Positions 8,498 through 16,537 of a stretch of DNA of 64,000 nt are shown one piece after another. Location of the stretch: NCBI GenBank assembly GCA_963760965.1, contig CAVXEW010000013.1, positions 372,001 to 436,000 on the forward strand. Reading direction: 5' to 3'. The position numbers were made by a program, and so were the translations under genes. This stretch comes from Pararhizobium_B sp963760965 (GTDB taxonomy: Bacteria > Pseudomonadota > Alphaproteobacteria > Rhizobiales > Rhizobiaceae). The stretch's first letter is position 1. Every line of letters starts with the position of its first letter. The notes under the pieces were generated by a model. It was not told the origin of the DNA. It saw only the letters and a list, made by a program, of their open reading frames with translations, and made no database searches.

Positions 8498-9868
8498 ATG
8501 CTGAGAAACGATCAACTGGCCGAATGGGACCGCGAGAACTTCTTCCACCCCTCGACCCACCTTGCGCAGTTCGCGCGCGGTGAGGTGCATGACCGGATAC
8601 TGACCGGCGGCAAGGGCGTTCACATCGAGGATCGCGAAGGCAACCGGCTGCTCGACGGCTTTGCCGGGCTCTACTGCGTCAACGTCGGCTACGGGCGCCA
8701 GGAAATCGCCGAGGCGATCGCCAGGCAGGCCCGCGAGCTCGCCTATTACCATGCCTATGTTGGCCACGGCACCGAGGCCTCGATCACGCTGTCGAAGATG
8801 ATACTCGACCGCGCGCCGGAGGGGATGAGCAAGGTCTATTTCGGCCTCGGCGGTTCGGATGCCAACGAGACCAACGTCAAGCTCGTCTGGCACTACAACA
8901 ACATCCTCGGTCGTCCCGAAAAGAAGAAGATCATCTCGCGCTGGCGCGGCTATCACGGCTCCGGCCTGATGACCGGCTCGCTCACGGGCCTCGAGCTCTA
9001 TCACAAGAAGTTCGACCTGCCGTTTCCGCAGGTCAAGCACACGGAAGCTCCGTACTACTTCCGCCGGCCTGACGTCGGCATGAGCGAGGAAGAATTCGTC
9101 GCCCATTGCGCGGGCAAGCTCGAGGAGATGATCCTTGTCGAGGGGCCGGACACGGTTGCCGCCTTCATCGGCGAGCCGGCGCTCGGCACCGGCGGGATCG
9201 TGCCGCCGCCGGCCGGCTACTGGAACGCGATCCAGGAGGTTCTGGCGAAGTACGACGTGCTCCTGATTGCCGACGAGGTCGTGACCGGTTTCGGGCGCCT
9301 CGGCACCATGTTCGGCTCCGACCACTACGGCCTGAAGCCCGATATCATCACCATCGCCAAGGGGCTCACCTCGGCCTATGCGCCGCTGTCGGGCTCGATC
9401 ATCGGCGACAAGGTGTGGGACGTTCTGATGCGCGGCTCCGACGAGAACGGGCCCATTGGCCATGGCTGGACCTATTCGGCGCACCCGATCGGCGCGGCGG
9501 CCGGCGTCGCCAACCTGGAGCTGATCGACAAGCTCGGCCTCGTGGAGAATGCCGGCAAGGTCGGCGCGACCCTGAACCGGCTGATGAACAAGGCCGTGGG
9601 CGACCATCCGCATGTCGGCGACGTTCGCGGCGAGGGCATGCTTTGTGCCGTCGAGTTCGTCGAGGATCGTGCGAAGCGCACTTTCTTCGATCCGTCGAAG
9701 AAGATCGGACCGGCCGTTTCGGCCGCGTTGCTGAAGCGGGGCGTCATCGGCCGTGCCATGCCTCAGGGCGACATTCTCGGCTTTGCCCCGCCGTTCTGCC
9801 TGACTGAAGACGAAGCGAAGATCATCGCCGACGCAACGGCAGAGGCGGTCAAGGAGGTACTGGGTTGA
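8498..9868 (+). CDS. doeD: Class III aminotransferase, DoeD-like (diaminobutyrate transaminase)
   Basis: 456 aa. PLP fold-type I class III enzyme: GGSDANETNVKLVW, RWRGYHGSG, LIADEVVTGFGRLG with the PLP-nitrogen Asp, and the PLP lysine in TIAKGLTSAYAPL. DoeD in ectoine degradation converts 2,4-diaminobutyrate to aspartate semialdehyde, which DoeC then oxidises. The gene follows the aldehyde dehydrogenase by 41 bases on the same strand, consistent with a two-gene unit. It could also be a broad omega-amino acid:pyruvate transaminase; the neighbours favour DoeD. Confidence 0.8.
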   Translation: MLRNDQLAEWDRENFFHPSTHLAQFARGEVHDRILTGGKGVHIEDREGNRLLDGFAGLYCVNVGYGRQEIAEAIARQARELAYYHAYVGHGTEASITLSKMILDRAPEGMSKVYFGLGGSDANETNVKLVWHYNNILGRPEKKKIISRWRGYHGSGLMTGSLTGLELYHKKFDLPFPQVKHTEAPYYFRRPDVGMSEEEFVAHCAGKLEEMILVEGPDTVAAFIGEPALGTGGIVPPPAGYWNAIQEVLAKYDVLLIADEVVTGFGRLGTMFGSDHYGLKPDIITIAKGLTSAYAPLSGSIIGDKVWDVLMRGSDENGPIGHGWTYSAHPIGAAAGVANLELIDKLGLVENAGKVGATLNRLMNKAVGDHPHVGDVRGEGMLCAVEFVEDRAKRTFFDPSKKIGPAVSAALLKRGVIGRAMPQGDILGFAPPFCLTEDEAKIIADATAEAVKEVLG

Positions 9869-9894
9869 TCGTCCAGCCGGACTAACGGCGAGGG

Positions 9895-9918
9895 GCCCGG
9901 CGCACCGCCGCGCCGGGC
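9895..9918. terminator. Hairpin between convergent doeD and small membrane gene
   Basis: GCCCGGCGC, loop accgcc, GCGCCGGGC: a perfect 9-bp stem between two convergent stop codons (9868 and 9923). No T-run on either side, but the place suggests a shared terminator. Confidence 0.45.
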
Positions 9919-9922
9919 TCGA

Positions 9923-10126
9923 CTAGCCTTCGTCGGCGCCCTCTTGCCGATTGGGCTTCTTCCGGGCCATGGAGAAGACCATGAAGCCGACCGCCGGTAT
10001 CGCGGCTCCGATGAGCAGTCCGATACCGGCGCCGACGGCTGAGTCCCAGGCGCCGCCACGGGTCCCGCCGGCGATTGCGCCGGCGAGCGCCAGCATGAAC
10101 GGGAAGAGGCATCCAACGGCGATCAT
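9923..10126 (-). CDS. Small two-helix membrane protein, unknown function
   Basis: 67 aa. Two hydrophobic glycine-rich segments (about residues 3-22, GCLFPFMLALAGAIAGG, and 31-52, AVGAGIGLLIGAAIPAVGF) end in a charged tail SMARKKPNRQ, which suggests an inner-membrane protein with the C-terminus in the cytoplasm. The glycine pattern resembles glycine-zipper helices. No strong ribosome binding site is visible at ATG 10126. Not recognised as a named family; it is kept because its composition is coherent and other frames here are not. Confidence 0.55.
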   Translation of the reverse strand: MIAVGCLFPFMLALAGAIAGGTRGGAWDSAVGAGIGLLIGAAIPAVGFMVFSMARKKPNRQEGADEG

Positions 10127-10224
10127 CGGGCGGGGCTCGCGGGTCGTTTTCGGATCGGTTTGACGCCTCTTCGGATGCCGGCCTCTCTGCGGCCGCGCGC
10201 CGGGTTACCGTCGGGCCGGTAGGG

Positions 10225-10265
10225 TGCGGCAAGTCCGCGGCCGGAGGGGGCCGGGCCTTGCCGCA
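10225..10265 (-). terminator. Hairpin downstream of bfr
   Basis: TGCGGCAAG (10225-10233) pairs with CTTGCCGCA (10257-10265); the loop holds further GC-rich complementarity. It lies two bases past the bfr stop on the minus strand. No T-run is seen. Confidence 0.4.
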
Positions 10266-10267
10266 GG

Positions 10268-10753
10268 CTATCCGGCCTCGCTGGCCGGGGCGGCGTTGAG
10301 CTGGCCGTAGCGCTCGATGCCGATCTTGCCGAGAAGCTCGAGCTGGGTTTCGAGAAAGTCGATATGGCCTTCCTCGTCTGCAAGGAGCTCCTCGAAGAGC
10401 TTCTGCGTCACGTAGTCGCCGAGCTGGTTGCAGATCTTGCGCGATTCCGAATAGGACTTCACGGCGTCGTACTCGCCGGCGAGATCGGACTCGAGCACTT
10501 CCTTCACGTTCTCCCCGATCCGCAGCGGACCGACCTTCTGCAGGTTCGGATGGCCCTCGAGGAAGATGATGCGCTCGACGATGCGGTCTGCATGATGCAT
10601 TTCCTCGATCAACTCCTCGCGTTCCTTCCTGGCGAGCAGCCCGAAGCCCCAGTCTTCCAGCAGGCGGTAGTGAAGCCAGTACTGGTTGACGGCTCCTAGT
10701 TCGAGGAAGAGGGCTTCGTTAAGCCGCTCGATGATCTTCTTCTCGCCTTTCAT
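10268..10753 (-). CDS. bfr: Bacterioferritin
   Basis: 161 aa, the usual length. Heme-containing 24-mer iron store. The ferroxidase ligands E18, E51 and H54 and the heme ligand M52 fall at canonical positions (LFLELGAVNQYW; EEMHHADR), and a second EExxH-type motif is present as ADEEGHIDFLE. Cytoplasmic. The start overlaps the end of the Bfd gene by 35 bases, so translation is likely coupled and the ratio of store to reductase is set in one mRNA. Confidence 0.96.
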   Translation of the reverse strand: MKGEKKIIERLNEALFLELGAVNQYWLHYRLLEDWGFGLLARKEREELIEEMHHADRIVERIIFLEGHPNLQKVGPLRIGENVKEVLESDLAGEYDAVKSYSESRKICNQLGDYVTQKLFEELLADEEGHIDFLETQLELLGKIGIERYGQLNAAPASEAG

Positions 10754-11030
10754 GGACGCGTCTCCTCGTCGTCATGTTCAACTCTTCGAGACGCGCCATC
10801 AGATCAACGATCTCGGATTCGGTCGAGTCCGTCCTGGCGTGATATTCGGCGGTCACACGGATGATGATGTCGACTACGCTCGGAAAACAGCCGCAGCAGC
10901 GGCCGCGCCTGGCCATCGCGTGGTAGACCTTGGCCGGAACGATCAGCTGCCAGCGATCCTCGTCGAGGAGCTGGATCACGGTTTCCTCGATCTCCTTCTC
11001 CGATATGAGATTGCAGTGGCAGACGATCAT
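10719..11030 (-). CDS. bfd: Bacterioferritin-associated ferredoxin, extended
   Basis: 103 aa. Bfd is the [2Fe-2S] protein that reduces bacterioferritin heme to release iron. The cysteines are MIVCHC at the N-terminus (C4, C6) and RCCGC (C45 and C48, with an extra C46). The usual protein is about 60-70 aa; here some 35 charged residues (EELNMTTRRRVHERREEDHR) follow because the frame runs on into the start of bfr. The ATG at 11030 begins exactly at the conserved MIVCHCN. The tail may be unstructured or only a result of the overlap. Confidence 0.9.
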   Translation of the reverse strand: MIVCHCNLISEKEIEETVIQLLDEDRWQLIVPAKVYHAMARRGRCCGCFPSVVDIIIRVTAEYHARTDSTESEIVDLMARLEELNMTTRRRVHERREEDHRAA

Positions 11031-11099
11031 TTCCCGCTTCCGTTCGGCCGATCCGGGGCCGCGCCCGCCGGGTTCCCGGCCTGCGCTGCAGTTTCCCGG

Positions 11100-11128
11100 A
11101 TATGTGCAAACCCGAGTGCCAATGTCAA
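11100..11128 (-). promoter_or_regulatory. Promoter-like element for bfd-bfr
   Basis: On the minus strand TTGACA (11128-11123) and ACATAT (11105-11100) are separated by 17 bases, about 70 bases before the bfd start. I found no clear Irr, Fur or RirA box, so iron control is expected for the genes but not shown here. Confidence 0.5.
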
Positions 11129-11151
11129 GATTTACGACCTTCGATAGTGCG

Positions 11152-11179
11152 TTGTCTTCGCATCGAATACTCATAATAT
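11152..11179 (+). promoter_or_regulatory. Promoter-like element for the DeoR-family gene
   Basis: TTGTCT (11152-11157), a 16-base spacer and TAATAT (11174-11179), ending 27 bases before the ATG at 11207. It lies back-to-back with the bfd promoter-like element in an AT-rich patch of an otherwise GC-rich region. Confidence 0.5.
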
Positions 11180-11206
11180 GGCGGGACAACGGGAATCGAA
11201 TACGCA

Positions 11207-11995
11207 ATGTATCTTTCTGCACGCCAGTCGGAAATCGTCGAACTCGCGCGGTCGCACGGTCGCGTCCACGTCGAGGAGCTGGCGGCACGCTTCGACGTCA
11301 CCCCCCAGACGATCCGGAAGGATCTCAACGATCTCTGCGACCTGCGCAAGCTCACCCGCATCCACGGCGGGGCTCTTTTCCCGAGCGGCAACGAGAACGT
11401 CGAATACGAGGCGCGCCGGCAGATCGCGGCGGCCGAGAAACAGGCGATCGGGCGCGCCGCCGCCGAGATCATCCCCGACAACGCTTCTCTCTTCGTCAAT
11501 ATCGGCACGACCACCGAGGCGGTCGGCGAGGCGCTCAGGGACCACCGGGGCCTGATGATCATCACAAACAACATCAACGTCGCCAACCGGCTGCGCGTCC
11601 AGCCGGACCTGGAGGTGGTGATCGCCGGCGGCGTGGTGCGCGGCTCGGACGGCGGCATCGTCGGCGAGGCGGCGGTGGATTTCATCCGGCAGTTCAAGGT
11701 CGACTACGCGGTGATCGGCACCTCGGCCATCGACAGCGACGGATCGCTGCTGGACTTCGACTTTCGTGAGGTGAAGGTGGCCCAGGCGATCATCGCCAAT
11801 GCGCGGCACGTCGTCCTGGTGGCAAACTCGACTAAGTTCGAGCGCACCGCGCCGGTCCGGATCGGCCATCTTTCGCAGGTCAACACCTTCATCACCGATC
11901 GCTGCCCGTCGGGGGAGATCGGCGAGATGCTGGAGGCGGCCGAGGTTCGGTTGATCGAGACGGCGCCGGCTGTCGTGCCGGTCGCCGCGCAGTAG
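11207..11995 (+). CDS. DeoR-family transcriptional regulator, GlpR-like
   Basis: 262 aa. N-terminal DeoR HTH (SARQSEIVELARSHGRVHVEELAARF then VTPQTIRKDLNDL, with the IHGGAL hinge typical of the family) and a C-terminal sugar-phosphate sensor (VNIGTTTEAV; ITNNINVANRL; SDGGIVGEAAVDFI). GlpR of rhizobia represses glycerol 3-phosphate genes, and this sequence reads closest to that subgroup, but no glp gene is nearby, so the name is not assigned. It is divergent from bfd-bfr and stands alone. Confidence 0.85.
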   Translation: MYLSARQSEIVELARSHGRVHVEELAARFDVTPQTIRKDLNDLCDLRKLTRIHGGALFPSGNENVEYEARRQIAAAEKQAIGRAAAEIIPDNASLFVNIGTTTEAVGEALRDHRGLMIITNNINVANRLRVQPDLEVVIAGGVVRGSDGGIVGEAAVDFIRQFKVDYAVIGTSAIDSDGSLLDFDFREVKVAQAIIANARHVVLVANSTKFERTAPVRIGHLSQVNTFITDRCPSGEIGEMLEAAEVRLIETAPAVVPVAAQ

Positions 11996-12238
11996 GCGCC
12001 GCCGCGTTCGGCCGGCGCACGCCGGAGGGACCGGGAGCGCGGAACCCCGGAGCGGCCGGCCTCGTTTTCCGGGGGCTGCCGCCGGGGCGGCGCGCCGGGA
12101 GACCTGCCGGCCCGCTCGGCCCGGCCCTCGGACGATCTCCCTGCGACGGCGTGCACCGGGGCGAAAGATCGGTTACAAGCTGTCGCCGGCAGACGCGCCT
12201 GCCACCGCAAGCCAGCCAGGATTTTCGCGTTCGGAAAG

Positions 12239-13243
12239 ATGACCTACAATCCCTCGTACAAGTTTGCCGTCGCGCCCATGATGGACTGGACCGACGTTCA
12301 TTGCCGCGCGCTGCACCGGTGCCTGACGCGGCATGCGCTGCTCTACACCGAGATGGTCGTGGCCGAGGCCGCGATCCGCGGCGACAGGCAGCGGCTGCTC
12401 GCCTTCGAGCCGGCGCAGCACCCGATCGCCCTGCAGCTCGGCGGCTCCGAGCCCGGGCGGGTTGCCGAGGCGGCGCGTATCGGCGCCGATTTCGGCTATG
12501 ACGAGATAAACCTCAACGTCGGCTGCCCTTCCGACAGGGTGCAGTCGGGCACGTTCGGCGCCTGCCTCATGAAGGAGCCTGCGCTGGTCGCCGAATGCGT
12601 CGCGGCGATGAAGCCGGCCGTCGCCGTTCCGGTGACGGTCAAGTGCCGCATCGGCGTCGACGACCAGGACCCGGAGCAGGCTTTGTCCGAGCTCGCGGAG
12701 CGGGTCTTCGACGCCGGTGCCGACGCGCTTTGGGTCCATGCGCGCAAGGCCTGGCTGCAGGGCCTCTCACCCAAGGAGAACCGCGACGTACCGCCGCTCG
12801 ACTATGCCTGCGTCTATCGCCTGAAGCGGAAATTCCCGAATCGGTTCATTGGCATCAACGGCGGCATTCGATCGCTGGACGAAGCGCTTCATCATCTCGG
12901 TCAGGTGGACGGCGCCATGCTGGGCAGGGCTGCCTACCACAACACCTCGATGCTCGCTGACGTCGATCGCAGGATCTTCGGCGAGGCCGGGGAGCCCGGG
13001 CCCGACCGCGAGGCCCTCTGCCGCGCGATGACGGAACACGCCGCCCGGCACATCGAGAACGGCGGCCGCCTCGTTCACGTGACCCGGCACATGGTCGGCC
13101 TCTTCCAGGGAGTGCCCGGGGCGAGGCGCTTCCGGCAGGTGCTCTCCAGCGAGGCGGCCCGACGCGGCGCCGGTCCGGAGGTGATCGCCGCTGCCTTTTC
13201 GCAGCTGCAACCGGAGGGCGCAGGTTCGACGGTCGCAGCCTGA
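12239..13243 (+). CDS. dusA: tRNA-dihydrouridine(20/20a) synthase DusA
   Basis: 334 aa. FMN enzyme reducing uridines 20/20a in the tRNA D-loop. The opening FAVAPMMDWTD and the catalytic cysteine in NLNVGCPSDRV (about C96) identify Dus; WVHARKAWLQGLSPKENR is specific to the DusA subgroup. TIM barrel in the N-terminal two thirds, helical tRNA-binding domain after it. No clear ribosome binding site precedes ATG 12239 and the gene is not linked to an operon. Cytoplasmic. Confidence 0.95.
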   Translation: MTYNPSYKFAVAPMMDWTDVHCRALHRCLTRHALLYTEMVVAEAAIRGDRQRLLAFEPAQHPIALQLGGSEPGRVAEAARIGADFGYDEINLNVGCPSDRVQSGTFGACLMKEPALVAECVAAMKPAVAVPVTVKCRIGVDDQDPEQALSELAERVFDAGADALWVHARKAWLQGLSPKENRDVPPLDYACVYRLKRKFPNRFIGINGGIRSLDEALHHLGQVDGAMLGRAAYHNTSMLADVDRRIFGEAGEPGPDREALCRAMTEHAARHIENGGRLVHVTRHMVGLFQGVPGARRFRQVLSSEAARRGAGPEVIAAAFSQLQPEGAGSTVAA

Positions 13244-13327
13244 TTGCCGCAGCCGGGGCGGACGCCTTGCCGCACGGCATCCCAACCATTAGCGTAGCCA
13301 CGGCAACGGCATGACAGGAGGAAGCAG

Positions 13328-14113
13328 GTGACCGCCATCAGGCTTGCAGGTATCGTCGGAGCGGGCGTCGCCGCGCTTCTTGCGCTTTCCGGTTGCGAGG
13401 TGCAGGGTCGTGGCCCGTCTCTTCCCGGCCAGCCGCCGTCGGCGGGTCCGCGTTCGTGTCCGCGGATCTACGATCCGGTGTGCGGGGCGCGAGGCGGCCA
13501 GCGCCGCACCTTCCCCAATTCCTGCGAGGCCTCGGCCTCCGGTTTCGACGTGCTTCACGGCGGGCAGTGCCGCCAGGACGGCGGGCCGGACGGGTCCTAT
13601 GGCGGCGGGCCGCAGTCCGGCGGCGGCTACGGCTACGGCGGCGGGCAGCCGTCCGGCGGGGGCTACGGCTATGGCAACGGGCAGTCCGGGCAGTCCGGGC
13701 AGTACGGCTCATACGGGCAACCGGGCGGGCAGCCGGGTGGCCAGCAGGGCAGCGGCCAGATGTGCGAGATGGTCTACAAGCCGGTCTGCGCGCAGCGCGG
13801 CGGCGAGACCCGCACCTTCCCGAACGCCTGCAGGGCCGGGAACGCCGGATACCGGGTCCTCTACCAGAGCGAGTGCACCGGGAACGCCGGCCAGGGCGCC
13901 AATGCCTCCGGCGGCGCGGGCGGCGGTTCGCAGGGCGGCAATTCGCAGGGCGGGGGAAGCCTCGCGTCCCAGCAGCCCGGCGGGGGGCAGACCTGCAGCC
14001 GTTCCTTCGTGCCGGTCTGCGGCAAGAAGGGCAGCGATACCAAGACCTTCATCAACGCCTGCATGGCGCAGTCGAAGGGCTACCGGGTCGCCAGCCAGGG
14101 GCGCTGCGAGTAG
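13328..14113 (+). CDS. Lipoprotein with three Kazal-type domains
   Basis: 261 aa. A signal peptide ends in the lipobox LSGC (Cys about 22). Three Kazal-like units follow: CPRIYDPVCG, CEMVYKPVCA and CSRSFVPVCG, each with the later TFPNSC/TFPNAC/TFINAC and a closing GxC. They are joined by glycine/serine/glutamine-rich linkers (GGGYGYGGGQ; QSGQSGQYGSY). Kazal domains are serine-protease inhibitors, so a cell-surface role against foreign or own proteases is possible, not shown. GTG 13328 is preferred because AGGAGGAAGCAG precedes it. It stands alone; a strong hairpin follows. Confidence 0.88.
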   Translation: MTAIRLAGIVGAGVAALLALSGCEVQGRGPSLPGQPPSAGPRSCPRIYDPVCGARGGQRRTFPNSCEASASGFDVLHGGQCRQDGGPDGSYGGGPQSGGGYGYGGGQPSGGGYGYGNGQSGQSGQYGSYGQPGGQPGGQQGSGQMCEMVYKPVCAQRGGETRTFPNACRAGNAGYRVLYQSECTGNAGQGANASGGAGGGSQGGNSQGGGSLASQQPGGGQTCSRSFVPVCGKKGSDTKTFINACMAQSKGYRVASQGRCE

Positions 14114-14137
14114 CGGCGGCCCGGGCGCCCGGAAACG

Positions 14138-14163
14138 GATACGGCGGCCGAAGCCGCCGTATC
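14138..14163. terminator. Strong hairpin between convergent Kazal and cold-shock genes
   Basis: GATACGGCGGC, tetraloop CGAA, GCCGCCGTATC: an 11-bp perfect stem. It is 25 bases after the Kazal stop and 53 bases from the cold-shock stop. A short A/T-rich run (aagaaaatttt) follows on the plus side, so it may serve both genes. Confidence 0.6.
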
Positions 14164-14182
14164 GCCGATCAAGAAAATTTTA

Positions 14183-14230
14183 CAGGACGGATCAGTCGGC
14201 CTGGATCAGGACGGATCAGTCGGCCTGGAT
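14183..14230. repeat. Exact 24-bp tandem duplication at the 3' end of cspA
   Basis: Two identical 24-base units (14183-14206 and 14207-14230). The right copy includes the last codons and stop of the cold-shock gene; the left copy lies just beyond the stop and so does not change the protein. Confidence 0.85.
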
Positions 14231-14425
14231 GTTGACGGCCTTCGGACCCTTGCCCATCCGGTCCGGCTCGGTGTCGAAGGTCACCTTCTGACCGTCGGAG
14301 AGGCTGGTGAGGCCCGAGGCCTGCACGGCGGAAATGTGAACGAACACGTCCTTGGCGCCGCCATCCGGGGTGATAAAGCCGAAGCCCTTGTCCTGATTGA
14401 AGAATTTTACGGTACCAGTTGCCAT
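14216..14425 (-). CDS. Cold-shock protein, CspA family
   Basis: 69 aa, one cold-shock domain. RNP1 is KGFGFI and RNP2 is VFVHIS, preceded by the usual MATGTVKFFNQ. Binds single-stranded RNA/DNA as an RNA chaperone. About 200 bases without a gene lie upstream, enough for the long 5' leader that csp mRNAs often have; I did not resolve its fold. The frame is open upstream to 14494, but the conserved protein begins at ATG 14425. Confidence 0.95.
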   Translation of the reverse strand: MATGTVKFFNQDKGFGFITPDGGAKDVFVHISAVQASGLTSLSDGQKVTFDTEPDRMGKGPKAVNIQAD

Positions 14426-14639
14426 TGGGAGATATCCTTTCCCGGGGGTCGATTTGCCTCGCGCGCACCATTGCGCGAAAAGTTCGCCGTTCATCCGGCG
14501 GCGGTTCGTCGGATAGTCACGTCGCGGGGAAAGAACGTCTCAATCAAAGGAGTCCAGTCTCCGGGTCAGTCAATTCCCGAACGAGCGCCGTATGACAGGA
14601 AAGCTGGGCCAAAGCAAGGCAGCCACGCCAGATTGTCGT

Positions 14640-15272
14640 TCACGATTTCTCTACCGAGGGTTTTACCGACCACATCGTCGCCAGGCTGGCCTCGCCGGTG
14701 AAGTGATGGAGGAGAGCCAGCAGCGCGTGGCCGATCAGGTAGGCCCAGACGAGGTTGGCGAAGAGGTGGTGGGAGATGATGTCGAGGCGGGTGAAGATGT
14801 TGCTGGCGTGGATCCAGATGTCGTTGACGAACCAGACGGTTCCGGTCACCGCCATGACGCTCATCAGCAGCAGGCCGAGCCCGTGCACGGCGGAGGCGAG
14901 GGGCGAATCCTCCTCGTAGCGCGGCGGGCGCAGCTTCAGGATCTGGCCGAGGTGGTCGAGGCCGTCGCGCCACACGTCGGCGATGCGCCGCGGCGAGAAC
15001 CAGGGAAACAGCATGGCCACGGGCGTCCCGCGGCGGCGCACGGCGATCACGCACCAGAAGGCGAAGGCGAGCACCAGCGCGCAGACCCCGACGACCTCGT
15101 GCACGGTGAAGAGCGCGTCGCCGGGGTTTCCGCGGTGGGGACCACGCATGACGAGGCTGGTGAGGAGCTGGATGATGATGGCGCTCGCGAGCGCGACATG
15201 CGACCATCGCGTCAGCATCGTGTGCTTGGTGTTTCGTGCGCTGGCGCGGTATTCGGAGGAACGCTCTAGCAT
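14640..15272 (-). CDS. Cytochrome b561-type membrane protein (cytochrome b/b6 domain)
   Basis: 210 aa, four transmembrane helices. Heme-ligand histidines sit in TRWSHVALA (helix 1), FTVHEVVG (helix 2), and the paired ISHHLFANLVWAYLIGHALLALLHHF region of the last helix. The loop RRGTPVAMLFPWFSPRRIADVWRD is typical of the soluble-partner-binding cytochrome b of dehydrogenases or of b561 used as superoxide/quinone oxidoreductase. No dehydrogenase partner is adjacent, so the electron donor is unknown. The start at 15272 gives the usual charged N-terminus. Confidence 0.85.
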   Translation of the reverse strand: MLERSSEYRASARNTKHTMLTRWSHVALASAIIIQLLTSLVMRGPHRGNPGDALFTVHEVVGVCALVLAFAFWCVIAVRRRGTPVAMLFPWFSPRRIADVWRDGLDHLGQILKLRPPRYEEDSPLASAVHGLGLLLMSVMAVTGTVWFVNDIWIHASNIFTRLDIISHHLFANLVWAYLIGHALLALLHHFTGEASLATMWSVKPSVEKS

Positions 15273-15506
15273 GTATCGTCCTTTTCGCTGCGGCTCTGTT
15301 GGGCCTCCCGGGCCTGCTCCTCCTGCAGGGGGGATTTACGCCGTCACTCTGACAGAAACCTTAAGCCGGAACATCTCAATATTCGGTAAGGAAATGTCTT
15401 GGGGGACTTCCGGTTCCCCGTGCCGCCGTCGCGGCCGGGGTTGAAGCCGGCCTGCATTTGTGCGAGTGCGCGGCCCGCCGTCCACCCGAAGAAGGGAGTG
15501 CCGCCC

Positions 15507-15965
15507 GTGCCCGAGATCGCGATCCGGCCGAACGTGCCGTTCGACCTCCTGCCGCTCGAACGCCTGCTTGCCGAGGAGGCTGACCTGGCGCTCGTCAACC
15601 CCAGCGCCAGGCACCCGTTCGACCCGCTCGAGTGGCGGGAGAAGTGGCTGCAGGAGGCCGACGACGCCTCGTTCTACCTCGTCGACGCGGAGGGCCGCGA
15701 GGTCGGGTTCTTCGCGCTTCGCGTCGGCATCGGCCCGGAGGTGCGCCATCTCGTCTACGTCTTCGTCGAGGAGGCCGCGCGCGGCGGGGCGGGGGCAAGG
15801 CTCGCCGCCCTTGCCGAGCAGGCGGCGCGCGATCTCGGCGCCCTCTCCATGACGCTGAAGGTCGAGCTCGACAACGAGCCGGCGCTGCGGCTCTACCGTG
15901 CCGCCGGCTACGAGGAACTCGGCCTTTCCGGCGGCATGGCGACGATGCGCAAGGACCTCGCCTAG
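15507..15965 (+). CDS. GNAT-family N-acetyltransferase
   Basis: 152 aa. Standard GNAT layout: a first beta-alpha part with FYLVDAEGREVGFFALRVG, the acetyl-CoA pyrophosphate loop EEAARGGAGARLAALAEQAA (variant of QxxGxG/A), and the late MTLKVELDNEPALRLYRAAGYEELG. The substrate is unknown. The GTG at 15507 was chosen because GAAGGGAG lies about 8 bases upstream; a GTG at 15498 in the same frame and an ATG at 15399 are alternatives. No operon partner. Confidence 0.82.
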   Translation: MPEIAIRPNVPFDLLPLERLLAEEADLALVNPSARHPFDPLEWREKWLQEADDASFYLVDAEGREVGFFALRVGIGPEVRHLVYVFVEEAARGGAGARLAALAEQAARDLGALSMTLKVELDNEPALRLYRAAGYEELGLSGGMATMRKDLA

Positions 15966-15971
15966 AAGGGC

Positions 15972-15997
15972 GTCGCCCGCCCGGCCGGCCGGGCGAC
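15972..15997 (+). terminator. Hairpin after the GNAT gene
   Basis: GTCGCCCG and CGGGCGAC pair around a GC-rich 10-base loop directly after the stop. No T-run; weak evidence for termination. Confidence 0.35.
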
Positions 15998-16147
15998 CTC
16001 TCCTGGCGGTCCGCCCCGGACGGGCGGTACCATCTGTCGGGACCACCAGAGCGCCGTTCGATCCGACAGAATCAGACCGGCGCTCCGGCTTGCTGTTCAT
16101 CGAGCATGATCTTGTCGATCCTCGCGTCGCTCCGGTCGGATCATACT

Positions 16148-16537
16148 CTAGCGGTGGCGGGGCCACCGGCGCGGCGGCGCGGTGGTCCCGGTCGCCGTCG
16201 TGGTGGTCCGCGCCACGCGGGTCCGGTGCGTCGCGCCGGCCGCGTGGCGGTGGTGATGGTGCACGTCGCTGCGGTAGACGGGCGGCCGGTAGCGCGGCGG
16301 CGTGCGGGTGCGGTAGTAGGGCCGGGTGCGGTAGTAGGGCCGGGTGCCGTAGTAGGGCCGGGTGCGGTAGTCGTAGGTATAGACCACCCTCGGCCCGTAA
16401 TATCCGTAGCTGCCGTAATAGGGGCCATAGACGTAGTCGTAGCCGGGATAATAGTAGGCGTCGTATTCCGTGCAGCCGGCGAGCGACAGGCCGGCAATCG
16501 CCAGTGCTGCGGCGACGACGAGCGTTCTCAAGGACAT
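16148..16537 (-). CDS. Tyr/Arg-rich repeat lipoprotein
   Basis: 129 aa. Signal peptide with lipobox LAGC (Cys about 22), then a tyrosine-rich stretch (YYYPGYDYVYGPYYGSYGYYG) and a six-residue repeat close to YYRTRP, ending in His/Arg/Thr-rich sequence. The repeat is also an 18-bp DNA repeat, 16305-16372, nearly three and a half units, the likely result of replication slippage. Such low-complexity tyrosine-rich envelope lipoproteins are common in Hyphomicrobiales and have no assigned role. Its start overlaps the end of the 133-aa gene upstream by 10 bases. Confidence 0.7.
   Translation of the reverse strand: MSLRTLVVAAALAIAGLSLAGCTEYDAYYYPGYDYVYGPYYGSYGYYGPRVVYTYDYRTRPYYGTRPYYRTRPYYRTRTPPRYRPPVYRSDVHHHHRHAAGATHRTRVARTTTTATGTTAPPRRWPRHR

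Noticed and set aside
11031..11206. Iron-box search between bfd and the DeoR gene
   Set aside because: No convincing Irr, Fur or RirA site could be made out by eye, so none is called.
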